Assembly: GCA_009731375.1 (NCBI GenBank)
Contig: BJOX01000030.1
Location: 1,347,296-1,411,295 of the forward strand
Direction: 5' to 3'
DNA: 64,000 nucleotides
Source: Paulinella micropora
Taxonomy: Eukaryota > Cercozoa > Imbricatea > Euglyphida
The notes beneath the pieces are model-generated. The model did not search any database, had not been told where the DNA came from, and saw nothing but the letters and a program-made list of their open reading frames with translations. The position numbers and the translations under genes are program-made. This document shows, piece by piece, positions 45,731-58,048 of this stretch (position 1 is the stretch's first letter; each line of letters begins with the position of its first letter).

Positions 45731-48700
45731 TTGTTGTTGTTGTTGTTGTTGTTGTTGTTTTGTTGCCTCGCGCTCTCAGATCCACTGCGACGTGCGGGAG
45801 CAAACCACCGGAAGTGTTCCAGCCTGAGATCGACGGAGGCCTCAGTTTGATCCAGGGCGCGACTAGGCTCATCATCAACGCGCGTTTCAGCAATTACTTT
45901 TACAATGTCGAAATGAATTACCGAACCTGCGGCGGCACCACCATCACCTCGGGCCCGGCGGTCTCTACATGCATACACATACATGCATGCATACATGCAT
46001 ATATACGTACACCTTGCCGCCCCTTCTCTTTCCCTCGCTGCCCCTCCTATCGTCTCTCGCATTCTTCTTCCTCTCTTGTCAGTACAGCTCGATATTGTTG
46101 CGATGGATGATAACTTAGACTGTTGACTTGTTTGTTTGCCCAGGCGCCTGCTGGCCAGTACTGCAATTCCACGTGGACCGCCACGGTGGACTACCTTAAC
46201 GACTGCAGCTTCAACCTGGAGTCCCTGGAAACTACCTACATCTACAGAGGCACGCTCGACATTGAAGTGAACTACGACGTTTACTTCCTCGGCGTCGTCC
46301 TCCCGGAACCAGGTACGTGCCAGTTCTCTAGGCTCAGCATGTTTGAAGAGCCAAAGTATGAGCGCTTTTTTCTCTGATTGGGGTTTTCATGTTTTCTTCG
46401 CTCTTGGTTTCTGCAGGGTACATCAAACGACCCATTGGCTGGAGGCTGACACTAAACAAACTACTGACTTCGTCAGTGGCCATGACGATCAAGAACGACG
46501 ACCAGTGTGAACAGGCCTACACCATCAGCTACGGTAGCCCCACCGAGTCAGTGCGATGCAATGGGCAGGGCTGTGCCGAATCCTCAGGTACGGACGCCGT
46601 GACTGGAACCAAATACCTTGAGTGCGTCTGCGACGCTTGTCACACTGGGCCCTTCTGTGACACCGACACTTGCGCGCCGACCCCAACTTGTCCTTCTGGC
46701 CTACTCACCATCAACCTGGCCGAAGGCCAAGCTCGCACTGCTGGCCAGCTGAACCTGTTGGATAGTGCGGTGGCTTTCGTCCCGTCTGCGACCGACAACA
46801 GCGCGACGGGCTGGAGCAGCACGAACGACACAAATATCACCATCACGCGCACCATCGGCGCTGGCACGGCGACGGTTGTGCAGTCCGGCGGCTTCAACAC
46901 CGACAACTTGCTGACCATGGTCTGGGACAGCGCCACCTACGCCCTGGACACCGAGTACACCGTGACGTACGGCTTCGACGACAAGCTGGGTGGGCCTCTG
47001 GGCACTTGCAGCTTCCGTGTGATGATCAAGGACGTTGGTAAGCCCTCGATCACCTGCCCAGGAAACAAAGTGCAGAACACGATGCCGACCTGGTCCATGA
47101 CTGATGCTGTGGCAAGCGACAACATCGACGCCGAACCCACCGTCATTCAAGTGGCCGGTGTGTCTTCTAGCAGCGTGCCGGAAAACACCCAGCAAAGCAT
47201 CACGTTGCGCGCCACCGATTCCTCGGGCAACTACAACGAGTGCACTTTTTCTGTCACCTACGACACCACGCCGCCAACTGTTGTCTGTCCAGCGGACTAT
47301 GCCGTCAACGCCAACGTGGGTTCTACCACCGGCACTTACGTGCATAGCAGCTGGGCGGCACAGGAGGCTCAGATTGTCTTCTCCGATGCCTTGTCAGGCC
47401 TCGTGGCTGGCCCGGTTTATGGCACGGCAAGCGGCGATCCCGCAGGCACAACCTACAGACAACTTTCAACCACTCAAGGCTTCTACACGTACCAGCCTTG
47501 GGGCGGCACGAACATCGGCGTTGGAGGCCGCACGTACACGCACACCGACTTGGCTGGCAACAGTGCGGTGTGTATCGTTCGAGTGAAGGTGACCGACGTG
47601 ACCCCGCCCACCGTGTCCTGTCCCCCGACGCAGAACAAAGTGGCAGACGGCGGCTCTGACGCCGTGGCCGTCTCGGGCTGGGCCGCTCTCTTTACGAGCT
47701 CCGACAACGTGGGTGTGACTTCAGCGACTTCGATCCCCGCCATCACCAGCTTTGCGATCACGTCCGGCCAGCTTAACGATGCGCCCTTTAATGTGACTTA
47801 CACGGCCAAGGATGCTGGCGGGCTTTCCACCACCTGCTACACGCTGGTTTACGTCGAGGATACGCAGGTTCCTACCATAACTTGCCCTGCTGCTTTGACG
47901 GCGCACATGGATACTGGCGCCAACACCTACACAGTGCCTGGAACCGTTCCTTGGGGTGCCGTCACGGCTGCGGATAACGATGGCTTGGCCGGTGCACCTT
48001 CACACAATGCCCCCGCGAGCTTGGTAGCTGGTGCCAACTCTATCACCTACACGGCGACAGACTACTCAGGTCTGAAGGGCACCTGCTCCTTCACGGTCAC
48101 GGTCCAAGACACGGAGAAACCGCAATTTACTAGGTGCCCCAGCACCCCGCCTGCCTTGACTCGCAATACGGAGCCAGGTGAAAACTACTGGACCGCCAAT
48201 TTCAAGTCGGCGGGTGTGGTGACTTACACCGACAACGTACAGATCAACGAGGCCAGCCTGGCTTCCGATTATCTCGACAACACGCAGATGTTCTGGACCA
48301 CTGGCTCGGGTCCTATTACTGTGCACTACTCGGTGAAGGACACCAGCAACAACGAGAAAACGTGCAATTTCACTGTCAACATCGTCGACAACGAGGCGCC
48401 AGTGATTCAGTGCTCTGATCAGGTCATCACCACAGATGATGGCTCTTATTCTGGCACGGCTTCGAGCTGGTCCTTTGCAGCTTCCGACAATGCCGACACG
48501 ACCATTGTGGCTGGCAGGGTTGCTTACAACCCATCAGGCCTTACGTTTGCTAAGGGCACTGTTCAGATCCGAGCCTCAATCACGGACGAGGACCTCAACA
48601 CAGGCTTCTGCGACTTCATGCTGACCGTCAACCAGAAGTGTGGCGATCTGTACGTAGAGGGAGCTGAAGGTTGCGAGCACGAGAGCGCTGGTGACCCGAC

Positions 48701-51700
48701 CATTGGGATTGGTTGCACGCTCGCCTGCAGCTGCAACGCCGCTGCCGGATACTTCTCCAAAACCCCTGTTGGCCGCGACTGCTTGTACAGATTGCAGCTT
48801 AACGACGGAGATCACACTATGGTGGGCGCCGCGGTGGCGGGTGGAGGCAGCGTCATTGTGAACGCCGGCGGCCACATCGGCACGGAGGCGGTGTTCTTGG
48901 ATGCTACGCCTGATGTCAGCGCCAACACAAAGGTGTCTCAGGACTTTCTTTTGACAAAGACGGCCCTCGGCGTGTCATTCAATACCAACGCAGGCAGTTC
49001 CGAGACTCTGAACGCAGCCGCTGGCAAATATGCCCTAGTGAAAGTGTGCCCCGCCGTCAACAACAACCAGTACTCGCTCACCGCAAGACTGTACCAAGGC
49101 ACCAGCACAGGCGTGGATACCGATGCGCACTGCAGCGCCCAGGGCGCTGCCACACCAGCGCGGTTCTACCGCGAGGCGACTGGCTGCTGGGAGTTCGCGG
49201 TGTGCGGGTCGGGCTTGGTAGTGTTCGGTATGACGACAGGCAACACGCTCGATTGGCTGCAGTGCGATGACACAACCCTGCAGGTTGCAACAACGACTGC
49301 AGGACAAACTGTCGCGGTGGCCTTCGACAAGGATGCACGCACCACCATGTTGGCCAGCGGAATAACTGCAGGTGCATCCTTAGTGGTGAGCACGGATTAC
49401 GGCTGCCCCTCGGGCCCCACGGATGGCATTGCTTCGCCATTGGCTCTGCCACCTGGAACGCACACGCTTACCATCAAGGCCTCCAACGGCACCACTGTGG
49501 GCGGAGCTTGCAGCTTCACCGTGACTGTAACAGATGGCGTGGCCCCTACCCTGACTGGCTGCAGCGCTACACAAGCAGTGTCTCTACCCTTGGAATCTGG
49601 GGCCAACTATGCAACCTACACGCTGCCCTCGGTGAATGGAGTCGACGAGACCACCTTCATTGGGTCTAGCTTCTCCAGCTCACCATATCAGTGCCTCACT
49701 GACGACACAACTTATGGGATCGTTCCCACTGCTGACTTCACCAACGCACCTGGAGGCACCTATGCTGGGGGCGCTACGGCGACGCTCAAGCAGGGTACTA
49801 CGACCTTCACTTGGTCGGTGACAGATGGCACTGGCAACGGACCCACGACCTGCATCTACACGGTGACGGTCGCGGACAAGGAAGCTCCCGTCCTGACTTG
49901 CCCGCCAGTGACCATCACCACCATTCTCAATCAGCCCACTGGAACCCTGGCCACCACGCCTGTGACCGTGACTGACAATCTGGACGCCCAGCGCACGGCG
50001 AATGCGCCCGTTGGCACTTACGCAATTGGCCGGCACACTATTTCCTACTCCACCTCCGATGCGGCGGGCAACGTCGGCAGTTGCACCTTCACTTTGACAG
50101 TCAACGACCAGCAGGCTCCCACCCTGACTTGCCCCTCCGCTGTCAGCGTCGACTCAACCGCCGCTTCTCAGACTGCCACCTGGTCTATCACGTACAGTGA
50201 CAATGATTTGGCCAACACGCAGATGACCTCGTCGTTTGCCAACGGGTCGAGCTTCGACGTGTTCACCACCACCACCATCACCGTAACTGTCAAAGACCAG
50301 GGCAGCTACCCATACGCGGAAGGTAACCACAACTCAGCCGTATGCAAGTTTAATGTGACCGTCAATGACGTGGCGAACCCGGTCTTGACTTGCCCGGGCA
50401 ACGTACAGATCAGCACCAATGTCGCGACGGGCCAGGCCACGTGGACCGCCGCCTCGATCACTGACAACGACGTCTCACCCGCTCCGACCATCGTTTCCTT
50501 CTCATCCTCATCGGGTGATTACTTCCCGGTCAAACTGGCGGGCCCGTCGGATCCCAGCGTCACCACCGTGACCGTCACAGGCCGAGACGCCACCGGCAAC
50601 ACCGGCACGTGCCAATTCACTGTGACCGTGTTGGATAGCGGTGCACCTTACTTCGTCGGCGCGCCCATCGGCGGGGTCACACCTTCCTGCCCAAGCAACG
50701 TGATCATCAACAGTGGAGACGAACCTGCTGGCGCAACTGGTCCTTGGTGGACCACACCAGTTGCAGTTGACTACAAGGGCGTGACAAACTCCATCGCCGG
50801 TCAGCAAAATCCCAGCCGGACGATCGAAAGCTTTGCTCTTGGGGACAACGTGATCTCTTACATGGCACAGGACGCCGCAAGCAACCAGGCGTCGTGCACT
50901 TTCAACGTCACTGTCAGGGACACCCAAGGCCCAGCGGTCGCTTGCCCTGCCGGCGGCCCTGTCAACACCAGTTCGGGCAGCAACACCGGCCAGTACACCT
51001 TCACCTTGGATGCCACAGATGACTACTCGACCTGGTCGCAGCTGAGTTGGAGCTCCCCCTCAGGGCATGGCTTGCCCAATCCCAGCAAGAGCGTGACGCA
51101 GACCCTTGCGGTTGGCGCGCACACGCTGAGGTACGAGGCCACCGACGCGGCCGGCAACGTTGGCGCAGAGTGCTCCTTCTCAGTAACCATTCAAGATAAC
51201 GAGAAACCTTTGGTCACATGCCCTACAAGCTTGACTGGCAGCGTGGGCGCAGCAGTGAGCAATGACGCATACAAGTTGTACAAACGCATCCCCGGCCCCT
51301 CGGACACGTCGGTTGCTGTGGGCTGGCCACAGGCGACTGTCTCGGACAACAACGGCGCCGCGGGCATCACTACCACCTACTCGCCTGCGCAGGACTCGCT
51401 GTTGAGCGAGGGTACGCACACAGTGACGGCGACGGCCACGGACGCAGCCGGCAACAGCAAACAATGCAGCTTCAGCGTGGAGGTCTGGAAGCCTTATGCA
51501 GCCTTTAACGCACAGAACGCTTATGCTGCGGTTTCGCGTATGGTGATTACGGAGACTGCGACTAAGGGCCAGTTCGAAGCGGCCGTGCAATATGTGACTC
51601 AAGTGCCGTGGCCTTACCTGCTAGACCTGCCCAACGCATTGGACTTCCCATCGCAAATTTCAAACTATTATGAAGACCTCAGCAAACGCAATTGTGTCCG

Positions 51701-53735
51701 CCTAGTGAATGGTGCAGGGGTCGCTCAAGGTGTGTATGAATCCGTGAACACGTTCTGCTACCAGTACTGGACCATGAAGGTGTCGATTTCAGCTTGTGAT
51801 CAGGTGAGTGTTGGTCTCAACCTGAAGCACATGGCTAACTGCTATCCTGGCGACTGTGAATATACCTCGGCGGCTTCGACCATTGACCTCATGATCAATG
51901 CCGGTAATCTCTGTGAAACCGACCTGGGTACCGTCACCGCGACGGCAAGCTTGTTTGTGCTGGGCAATAGTGCTTACGCGGCCTGGAGTCAGGGCCTGAA
52001 AAACGAAGACCCGACCGGTTCCACTGCGTTCGGTGCCACCACGCAAGTCAATGCCTTGGTTCGCACGTATTCCAACGAGGTCAACTTCGAGAGCGTTGCG
52101 ATCTATGCCGCCACTCGCAGGACTTTCGCGACGCAGGACATGACCGGGACCCCTACTTCCGAAACCACACTGATCGCGGACGAGGCTGTGTCGGGCGGCA
52201 GTGGATTCACGGTGAATTCGACCTTCCAAACCGGCAAAGACTGGGCCGCGTTCAAATATACTGAGAAATCCTTGGGGCTGCAAAAAACTGAGTACGTGAA
52301 ATTGACCGTGACCGTTATCGTGTCCTACCAGTTGACCGGCACCACCACTCGGCGTAGAATGGTTGATGTGGACTTGGATGTGTCTCGGCGGGACATGCTA
52401 CAAGAAAACGGAGGCTCCGTGGGTGTAGACGCTTCTGCTTCCCTGTCAGTCATCACGGACGGCGTCAACACCAGGGTCCGAAAAGACACCACTACCCAGC
52501 CCTTCATGAAATCCTTGACTGGTGTGGTTATTGTCGTTCTCGCCTCTTTGCTTGCATTGCTCATGATCAGCATCTGTGTCGCGTTTTTCGCCTACCGACG
52601 CGGCGTAAAGAAAGGTCAGAATAGGGGCCAAGCAACTTTCAAGGAGTTCATGGTGCAGCAGAGAAACAGCATCATACAGAGAGCCAGCATTATTGGTGGG
52701 TGGGTACCCAAAGGCGAAAAAAGGAGTTCCATTCGTGACCGCGACACACTCTCGTCCAGCAAGCACTCACACTCGCACCATTCGCGCCACGAGAGCTCGA
52801 GCCACTCGCGAAGAGAAGGCGACCGCCACCACCTCGAGAGTGACCGCCACCGATCGCGGTCGCGCCACGAGAGCGACCGCTATTCGCGCCACGAGAGCGA
52901 CCGCCATTCGCGCCACGAGAGCCACCGCCATTCGCGCCACGAGAGCGACCGCCATTCACGCCAGGAGAGCGATCGCCATTCGCGCCACGAGAACGACCGC
53001 CATTCGCGCCACGAGAGCGACCGCCATTCTCGCCACGAGAGCGACCGCCACCGCAGCAGCAGCAGGGACCGCCATGAGAGCGACCGCCATGCGCGCCACG
53101 AGAGCGACTGCCACCGCAGCAGCAGCAGGGACCGCCACGAGAACTCGCATGGCGACCACCGCAGCAGCAGCAGGGACCGCCACGAGAGCGTGCACGGCGA
53201 CCACCGCAGCAGCAGCAGGGACCGCCACGAGAGCGAAATGGCCCAGCGTTCGCGCCAGGAGAGCTCCGCCCCACAGCAGCAAGACGTCTCCCAGACCAGC
53301 TCCATGTCTCGACAGAGCTCCCACCGCCACGACAACACCAGCTATTCGTCCATGCCGCGCCCGGAGAGCTCTCGCCGCTATGAGAGCACGTACAACACAC
53401 CCGCTCCCGTGCCAGAGGAGAAAGAAACGGTCGGCTTGGGCTTGCAGTCGAGCTCCAACAAGTCCGTACCCTTGTCTACGGTGCCCGCCCACGTGTCCCC
53501 CACGGCGGCAGAGTTCCATTCTCCTCGCTTGACAGCAGGCCAAAAGCCCGCCTCAGCGGTGCCCAGCCATGTGTCGGGAATAGTGCCCAAGAAGAAGCTG
53601 GTAGAGCAGCGGCTCACAGCTGTGTACACACCGCGGACGCAGTTCCTGCTCAATCAGGTGGGCAACATGAAGGACGCACAGGCAGACGGCGAGGACGAAG
53701 AAGACGACGATGAAGACGACAGCGAAGTGGTGTAA
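37730..53735 (+). CDS. Giant HYR-repeat type I membrane protein, five exons
   Basis: Exons 37730-37763, 38905-39211, 45780-45960, 46144-46312 and 46417-53735 join in phase to exactly 2,670 codons (2,669 residues). Exon 1 (ATG in aaccATGG) gives MATFVTILVLLG, which with the start of exon 2 makes a signal peptide. Exon 2 is cysteine-rich (repeated C-x2-C, about residues 30-110). Exon 5 has an EGF-like cysteine cluster, then about 14 HYR (hyalin-repeat, Ig-like) modules, each with a P-x-V-x-CP start and a TATDAAGN-x-x-x-CSF-x-V-x-V end. They fall at about residues 437-970 and 1180-1920, separated by a Cys-containing insert. A transmembrane helix at 2267-2289 is followed by YRRGVKKGQ and a 380-residue cytoplasmic tail with repeated SRHESDRH and RSSSRDRHES units and an acidic end. 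HYR modules are extracellular adhesion domains, so a surface adhesion or cell-coat role is inferred. A gap lies in intron 1. Confidence 0.85.
37952..38764. other. Assembly gap in intron 1 of the HYR gene
   Basis: 813 N preceded by poly-C. The splice phase across it is consistent, but an extra exon could be hidden. Confidence 0.95.
39535..40720. repeat. Satellite-like tandem repeats in intron 2
   Basis: Four units of about 175-260 bp begin with CGGAATAAATCATGGTTTG (39,535; 39,710; 39,893; 40,158) and share ACGCAAATATTTG; a fifth partial one is near 39,415. Three copies of a GAACGTACCCTGTCGAC segment (40,080; 40,347; 40,533) are interleaved. 40,720-41,050 has further diverged copies of the CCAAAATGAATGGCTGAGA word. 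Confidence 0.75.
41108..41373 (+). mobile_element. tRNA-derived SINE in intron 2
   Basis: Full head with A-box and B-box, body with an internal duplication of CCAGTATTTTCATTGAAC, and an (ATT)n tail extending to about 41,480. Confidence 0.8.
41483..41754 (+). mobile_element. Two SINE copies broken by placeholders
   Basis: 41,483-41,541 is a head cut by 10 N. 41,566-41,754 is a second subtype whose body reads TTTTCAAAGGATATTTTCTTTG after the tRNA-like part, cut by the next gap. Confidence 0.75.
41755..42217. other. Assembly gap, SINE tail and ATT runs
   Basis: N at 41,755-42,029, then a SINE 3' end and two ATT tracts around a short unique piece (42,082-42,140). Confidence 0.85.
42218..42484 (+). 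mobile_element. tRNA-derived SINE in intron 2
   Basis: Near-full copy; the head lacks the first bases (TTCACCGTGATAGCC), the body has the same internal duplication as the 41,108 copy, and it is followed by (ATT)n to 42,628. Confidence 0.8.
42629..42802 (+). repeat. Dispersed repeat family R2 (copy 2)
   Basis: Almost identical to 779-952, starting at the same base after an ATT run and ending at the same GATACAC before the gap. Confidence 0.8.
42803..45516. other. Three assembly gaps with SINE pieces between
   Basis: N at 42,803-43,487, 43,739-44,508 and 44,787-45,516. Between them: a SINE 3' end and ATT run (43,488-43,640), a SINE head (43,650-43,738), an ATT run, and a second-subtype SINE (44,586-44,786) whose GGCACCG start pairs perfectly with its CGGTGCC. 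Confidence 0.85.
45517..45779 (+). mobile_element. SINE 3' part and end of intron 2
   Basis: 45,517-45,672 is the 3' half of the SINE with a duplicated AGAGAAGCAC end, followed by (ATT)n and (TTG)n, then the ctctcag acceptor of exon 3. Confidence 0.75.
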
Positions 53736-54107
53736 ATGTTGCAAGTACCAGATCACTAATGACAAAGGTGCTTGACTTGATACCAGTTCTCGCATTATGT
53801 GAGCTGCGCATGCAGGCGGTGATGACGAAGAAGAGGGAAGTGGTTTAAACGTATCTTCAAGCACCAGATTACCAATTACAAACGGTGCTTGGGACTTTCA
53901 TCATTTCCCGAACGATATCTGAAATATTAAGGATCATATTTTACAAACGCTCAATATTTATCTTTCCCGTGATATTATTAATAATATCAATATTTGTACA
54001 AATTAATACTACCAGCAACTATTGATAAGATTGTGAATGTTGTGGATTAGAAGTTACATTTTGTGGTTACGCCATCCTCTTCGATGATAATTTTTTTGCT
54101 TTATTTA
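53736..54107. other. 3' flank of the HYR gene with a duplicated gene end
   Basis: 53,816-53,896 is a diverged copy of 53,692-53,773: it repeats the acidic GACGAAGAAG coding end, the GAAGTGGT stop region and the CACCAGAT...GGTGCTTG 3' UTR. The remainder is AT-rich up to the transposon. Confidence 0.7.
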
Positions 54108-54109
54108 TA

Positions 54110-54185
54110 CTGCTAGCGTCATTCAAGGGTAAAAAAAAAATTGATTTTTCTGTTTTGAGTCAGTTTTTTAGTTTTGGTTGAAAAT
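54110..54185 (+). repeat. Left terminal inverted repeat
   Basis: Matches the complement of 59,540-59,613 with a few substitutions; preceded by TA. Confidence 0.93.
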
Positions 54186-54686
54186 ATTCGCTGTCAGAAA
54201 TTTATTTTTAATTAAAAAATACATTTCAGTCAAAATCCTTGTTTCGATTGAAATTTACGATATTTAATGTTAATATTAATATTAATATTAAAACCAACAG
54301 TGACCCGGCCGACTGTAATAATAACATTTGAATAGTTCTTACTAATTCTATCAACCGGGCAGTATTAGCTATTAGTATTAATAATCTCAATAAGGCGATG
54401 CCTGATTAAAATCTCGGGTTTGACAATGAAGTTAAATTAAATTAACTTTACGTAAGGACAGTTTTATTAATATTATATAATAATTTCACTTGAAAAATTT
54501 ATCACACATATTATTAATAATAGAGATAAATGTGAAAATAAAAACTCAATACAGATACATCAGTTCATCCATCCATACATACACAAGCACTGTCAGACAT
54601 AAAAGCAGTTATGCATTCATACATACATGAATATATGTATATTTATATACATACATACATACATACATACATACATTCATTCATAC

Positions 54687-55089
54687 CTGCATCAATCTTT
54701 GTTGCCAGTGTCTCAGAAGACCAGGAACCAGAATCCTCAGAAAGTTTCAATGCATCCGCAAAAATCTTCACTTTGCCCCTGAAAATATGAATGCATGTAC
54801 ATTGTATGTATGTATGTATGTATGCAGTGGCATGTATGTATGTATGTATCATTGTATTTTTGTACATGTATGTCACTAGTAAATATGTATGTATGTGTAT
54901 ATGTATGTATGTATTATGTACTTCATCATGGCTCCTTCTGGCTTGATCATCGCGAGTTCTTTTTCTCGTTTCTTTGCTTTTTCGATGATCTTCTCCTGTT
55001 GCTTTTCCTACGTATAAATGTATAAATGTATGTATGCATATATATGTACGTATACGTATACGTATATATATATATATATGTATGTATGC

Positions 55090-55122
<33 letters not shown>

Positions 55123-56457
55123 TGTATGTATATGTATTGATGTATTAAATTTAATTCACCTTATTCTCTATCTTCATTTTGGTAACGATTGCAACCAGGT
55201 AGTTTTTGCATGCCTTTCCAGACTTCTTAATTTTTGCTGCCGCAACACAGCGTCTCACCTGTATACATCATTAATATATTACTAGCATTATATTGTACAA
55301 TACATAAATCGTGGTATACGTATGTATGTATGTATGTATGTATGCATGTATGTATGTATGTATATGTGAGTGTATGCATATATATGTATGTGTGTGTAAT
55401 GTTTGTGTGTTTGTCACCTCGAGGTTGTATTCTCCCCTGCTGGTGCAAATGATCTTTTTGTTAGTGTCTGGGTCTTTGAGGTCGCCCCATCCACCTGCCG
55501 GCTCCGCCTTGCCGACGATGTTCTTCGCCCGATACTCTCGCAGCTCCTCTGCGATTTGCTCCAATGTGATTCTTGCCCTGCCGATCTTTTCAAACTCGTT
55601 TCGCAGTACAGCCTTCAGACCAGACGATTTCGTTCCTCGCAAATATTCTGCTACTTGAGGGTCCGGAGTTGCGTTGAAAACTGCCGGGTCTTTCGCTGCA
55701 AAACAATCCAATGATATCAGTAATTAAGCTACTAGATTCTACAAAAAAGGTCGCATTGTGAAAAAAAACTGTTACCAGCTGAGTTTTTTTGAGGTCAGTG
55801 ATATCTTCCAAGCCGTATTCCGCCATGCGATAAACGCTTTCATCCATCTGTCAGAAATCAAAATATTACGATCATTTGTCGTGATGACAGCAGTGAGGTG
55901 CCATAGTTCCGAACTTTATCTTGGATCGAAATTGCTTTCTTTAGATGCTTTGTTGGTTGATTATGACCTGTACAAGAATAGAAAATTTCGATGTTAGGGT
56001 TAGGGGTGGGCCCTTAAAAATTTCAAAAAGAAATTCGTGCGTTGCACAATGGATTTCGTTAGTGGTAGAATCTTGCAACCACTTTAAACTGTAATTTTTA
56101 TTGTTGATACTAATATTTCCTTGCAAGCATCTCAGACTGTATTTTTTGCCCCAATTGGTAGATTCTTACCGTTATCTTACACGTGTGTGCACAATATAAT
56201 TATCAGTGTTTGGTCATCCTTGCGAGTGTCAGGCCTCAGCTGTCTCTGAATATAAACTTTGAATTTAGCGTCCCAGCCCCGAATTCTAGACACCGCGGCC
56301 TGTGCCTTCCGAACATGCTGTCGCTTTCTCAACATTAGCATGTTGTCGTCTGCGGTTAGGAGACAATTGCCCACAGCCTCTCTGGATGAAAGGGATGCAT
56401 TCCAGTTTAGATATTTGCTGGGAGTGGAAGCTAGGGATTTGGGCGTCGCAGAAGCAG
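54687..56457 (-). CDS. Multi-exon gene of unknown function inside the transposon
   Basis: Exons read on the minus strand: 56457-56181, possibly 55847-55776, 55695-55418, 55258-55160, 55007-54922 and 54778-54687. The last four join in phase with clean GT-AG sites (for example tatacag/ and /gtgaat). The small exon at 55847 does not fit in phase with the next, perhaps because of its A7 run or a mis-modelled junction. The product is basic and charged: a RARITLEQIAEELREYRAK helix, a GGWGDLKDPDTNKK loop, a KIKKSG patch and a long E/K/Q helix. No catalytic motif or family was recognised. First and last exons were not found. Lying between the inverted repeats, it probably moves with the element; a DNA-binding or regulatory accessory role is conceivable but not shown. 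Confidence 0.65.
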
Positions 56458-56519
56458 CTAGAAAATGGGTAAAACTACTACTGATGTTTTGATAATTTCT
56501 TACAACGTACGTGTACACT

Positions 56520-57600
56520 AGTATTAGTGGTAACCATATCTGTATATACCCTAGTATATATCTAGTACATATATATCTGCTATAGCTCTAGTAGCTACTA
56601 GTACGTATACGTCCAGTACGTATACTAGGTATGAATGTTGTTTTTATATTATTCTAGAGACTAGGTATATCTGTATATACTAGTGTATGTATTATGTATG
56701 TATATATACGTATACGTATGTACATATGCATGTATGTATGTATGTATGTATATGATATGTATGTATGTACATGTATATACGTACTATAGCTAGATCTATG
56801 TATCTAGTGTATGTATGTATGTATGTATGTATGTATGTATGTATACACGTATGTATGTAGTATGTATGTATGTATCTGTGTATGTATGTATGTATGTATG
56901 TTTGTATGTTTGTATCATGTAACAGTTTTCGGTTAGTTCTGTCCCTTTTTCGGTTAAGTTTTTTCCTCGTGCATCTCTTGTACATGGTGCATCATTTTTT
57001 ATATTCATTTTTCACATTCATTTTTCATATTCATTTTTCATATTCATTTTTCATATTCATTTTCATATTCATTTTTCACATTCATTTTTCATATTCATTT
57101 TCCATATTCATGTTCCATATTCATTTTTCACATTCATTTTTCATATTCATTTTCCTCATTTATTTTTCACATTCATTTTTCACATTCATTTTTCACATTC
57201 ATTTTTCATATTCATTTTCATATTCATTTTTCATATTCATTTTTCATATTCATTTTTCATATTCATTTTTCATATTCATTTTTCATATTCATTTTTCAAA
57301 TTCATTTTTCAAATTCATTTTTCATATTCATTTTATTCATTTTTCATATTTATTTTTCACATTCATTTTTCACATTCATTTTTCACATTCATTTTATACT
57401 GAATTGCACATCGTCTTGTATATATAATCACATAGATCTTGAACATGTTTTTACTAGAATGTGACGTACTGGAAGGCGTGGTACTGGTTGGGAAAGTTGC
57501 AAGGAGCACATCCAGGTCCACCGCTTGACTGGTCCACGGACCGATATCCAGTGCATGAACCAAAAACTTTTTTAAACGTAATTTGCATATATTTTTACAG
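56520..57600. repeat. Central microsatellites and minisatellite of the transposon
   Basis: (TATG)n-type repeats at 56,690-56,910 and a TTCATTTTTCATA minisatellite of about 12-13 bp units at 57,003-57,395. 57,440-57,600 is non-repetitive; both strands show short open frames and I cannot decide if either is an exon. Confidence 0.75.
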
Positions 57601-57789
57601 GACTCCATGGTGGGCATCGTTATCAACCACTCACACCCGAAGCCCAAATCGCCTTGGAATGGAGCGTGTTTCTTCTATGGGAAGCAGGTAGTGCAAATAA
57701 TCTGCTCTCTCTCTCTCTCTCTCTCTCTCCTCTCTCTCCTCACTCCTCACTTCTCTCCTCTCTCTCCCCTCTCTCTCTCTCTCCTCTCT

Positions 57790-57824
<35 letters not shown>

Positions 57825-57969
57825 CTTGCTCTCCATCTATCTATCGGGGCTTAGTGCCCATCTCCAGCCCGCTACCCAGTCAGTGACCCTTGGGTGACGG
57901 AGTGGAATGGATGCCTATGTCCTCAGATATGCAGTGCTAAAAGGTCAAACATATCTAACTCTATCTATA

Positions 57970-58000
<31 letters not shown>

Positions 58001-58011
58001 TTGTCTATCTG

Positions 58012-58048
<37 letters not shown>

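Noticed and set aside
46640-53653. Many minus-strand and alternate-frame ORFs of 60-240 residues under the HYR gene
   Set aside because: They are shadows of a GC-rich coding exon; the plus-strand frame has consistent domain repeats, signal peptide and splice phases.
55941-56126. An extra exon of the minus-strand transposon gene
   Set aside because: It is open for about 60 codons but AT-rich, lacks clean splice sites in phase, and ends at a stop.
56870-57427. Phe/Ile/His-rich 185-residue frame
   Set aside because: It is the translation of the TTCATTTTTCATA minisatellite.
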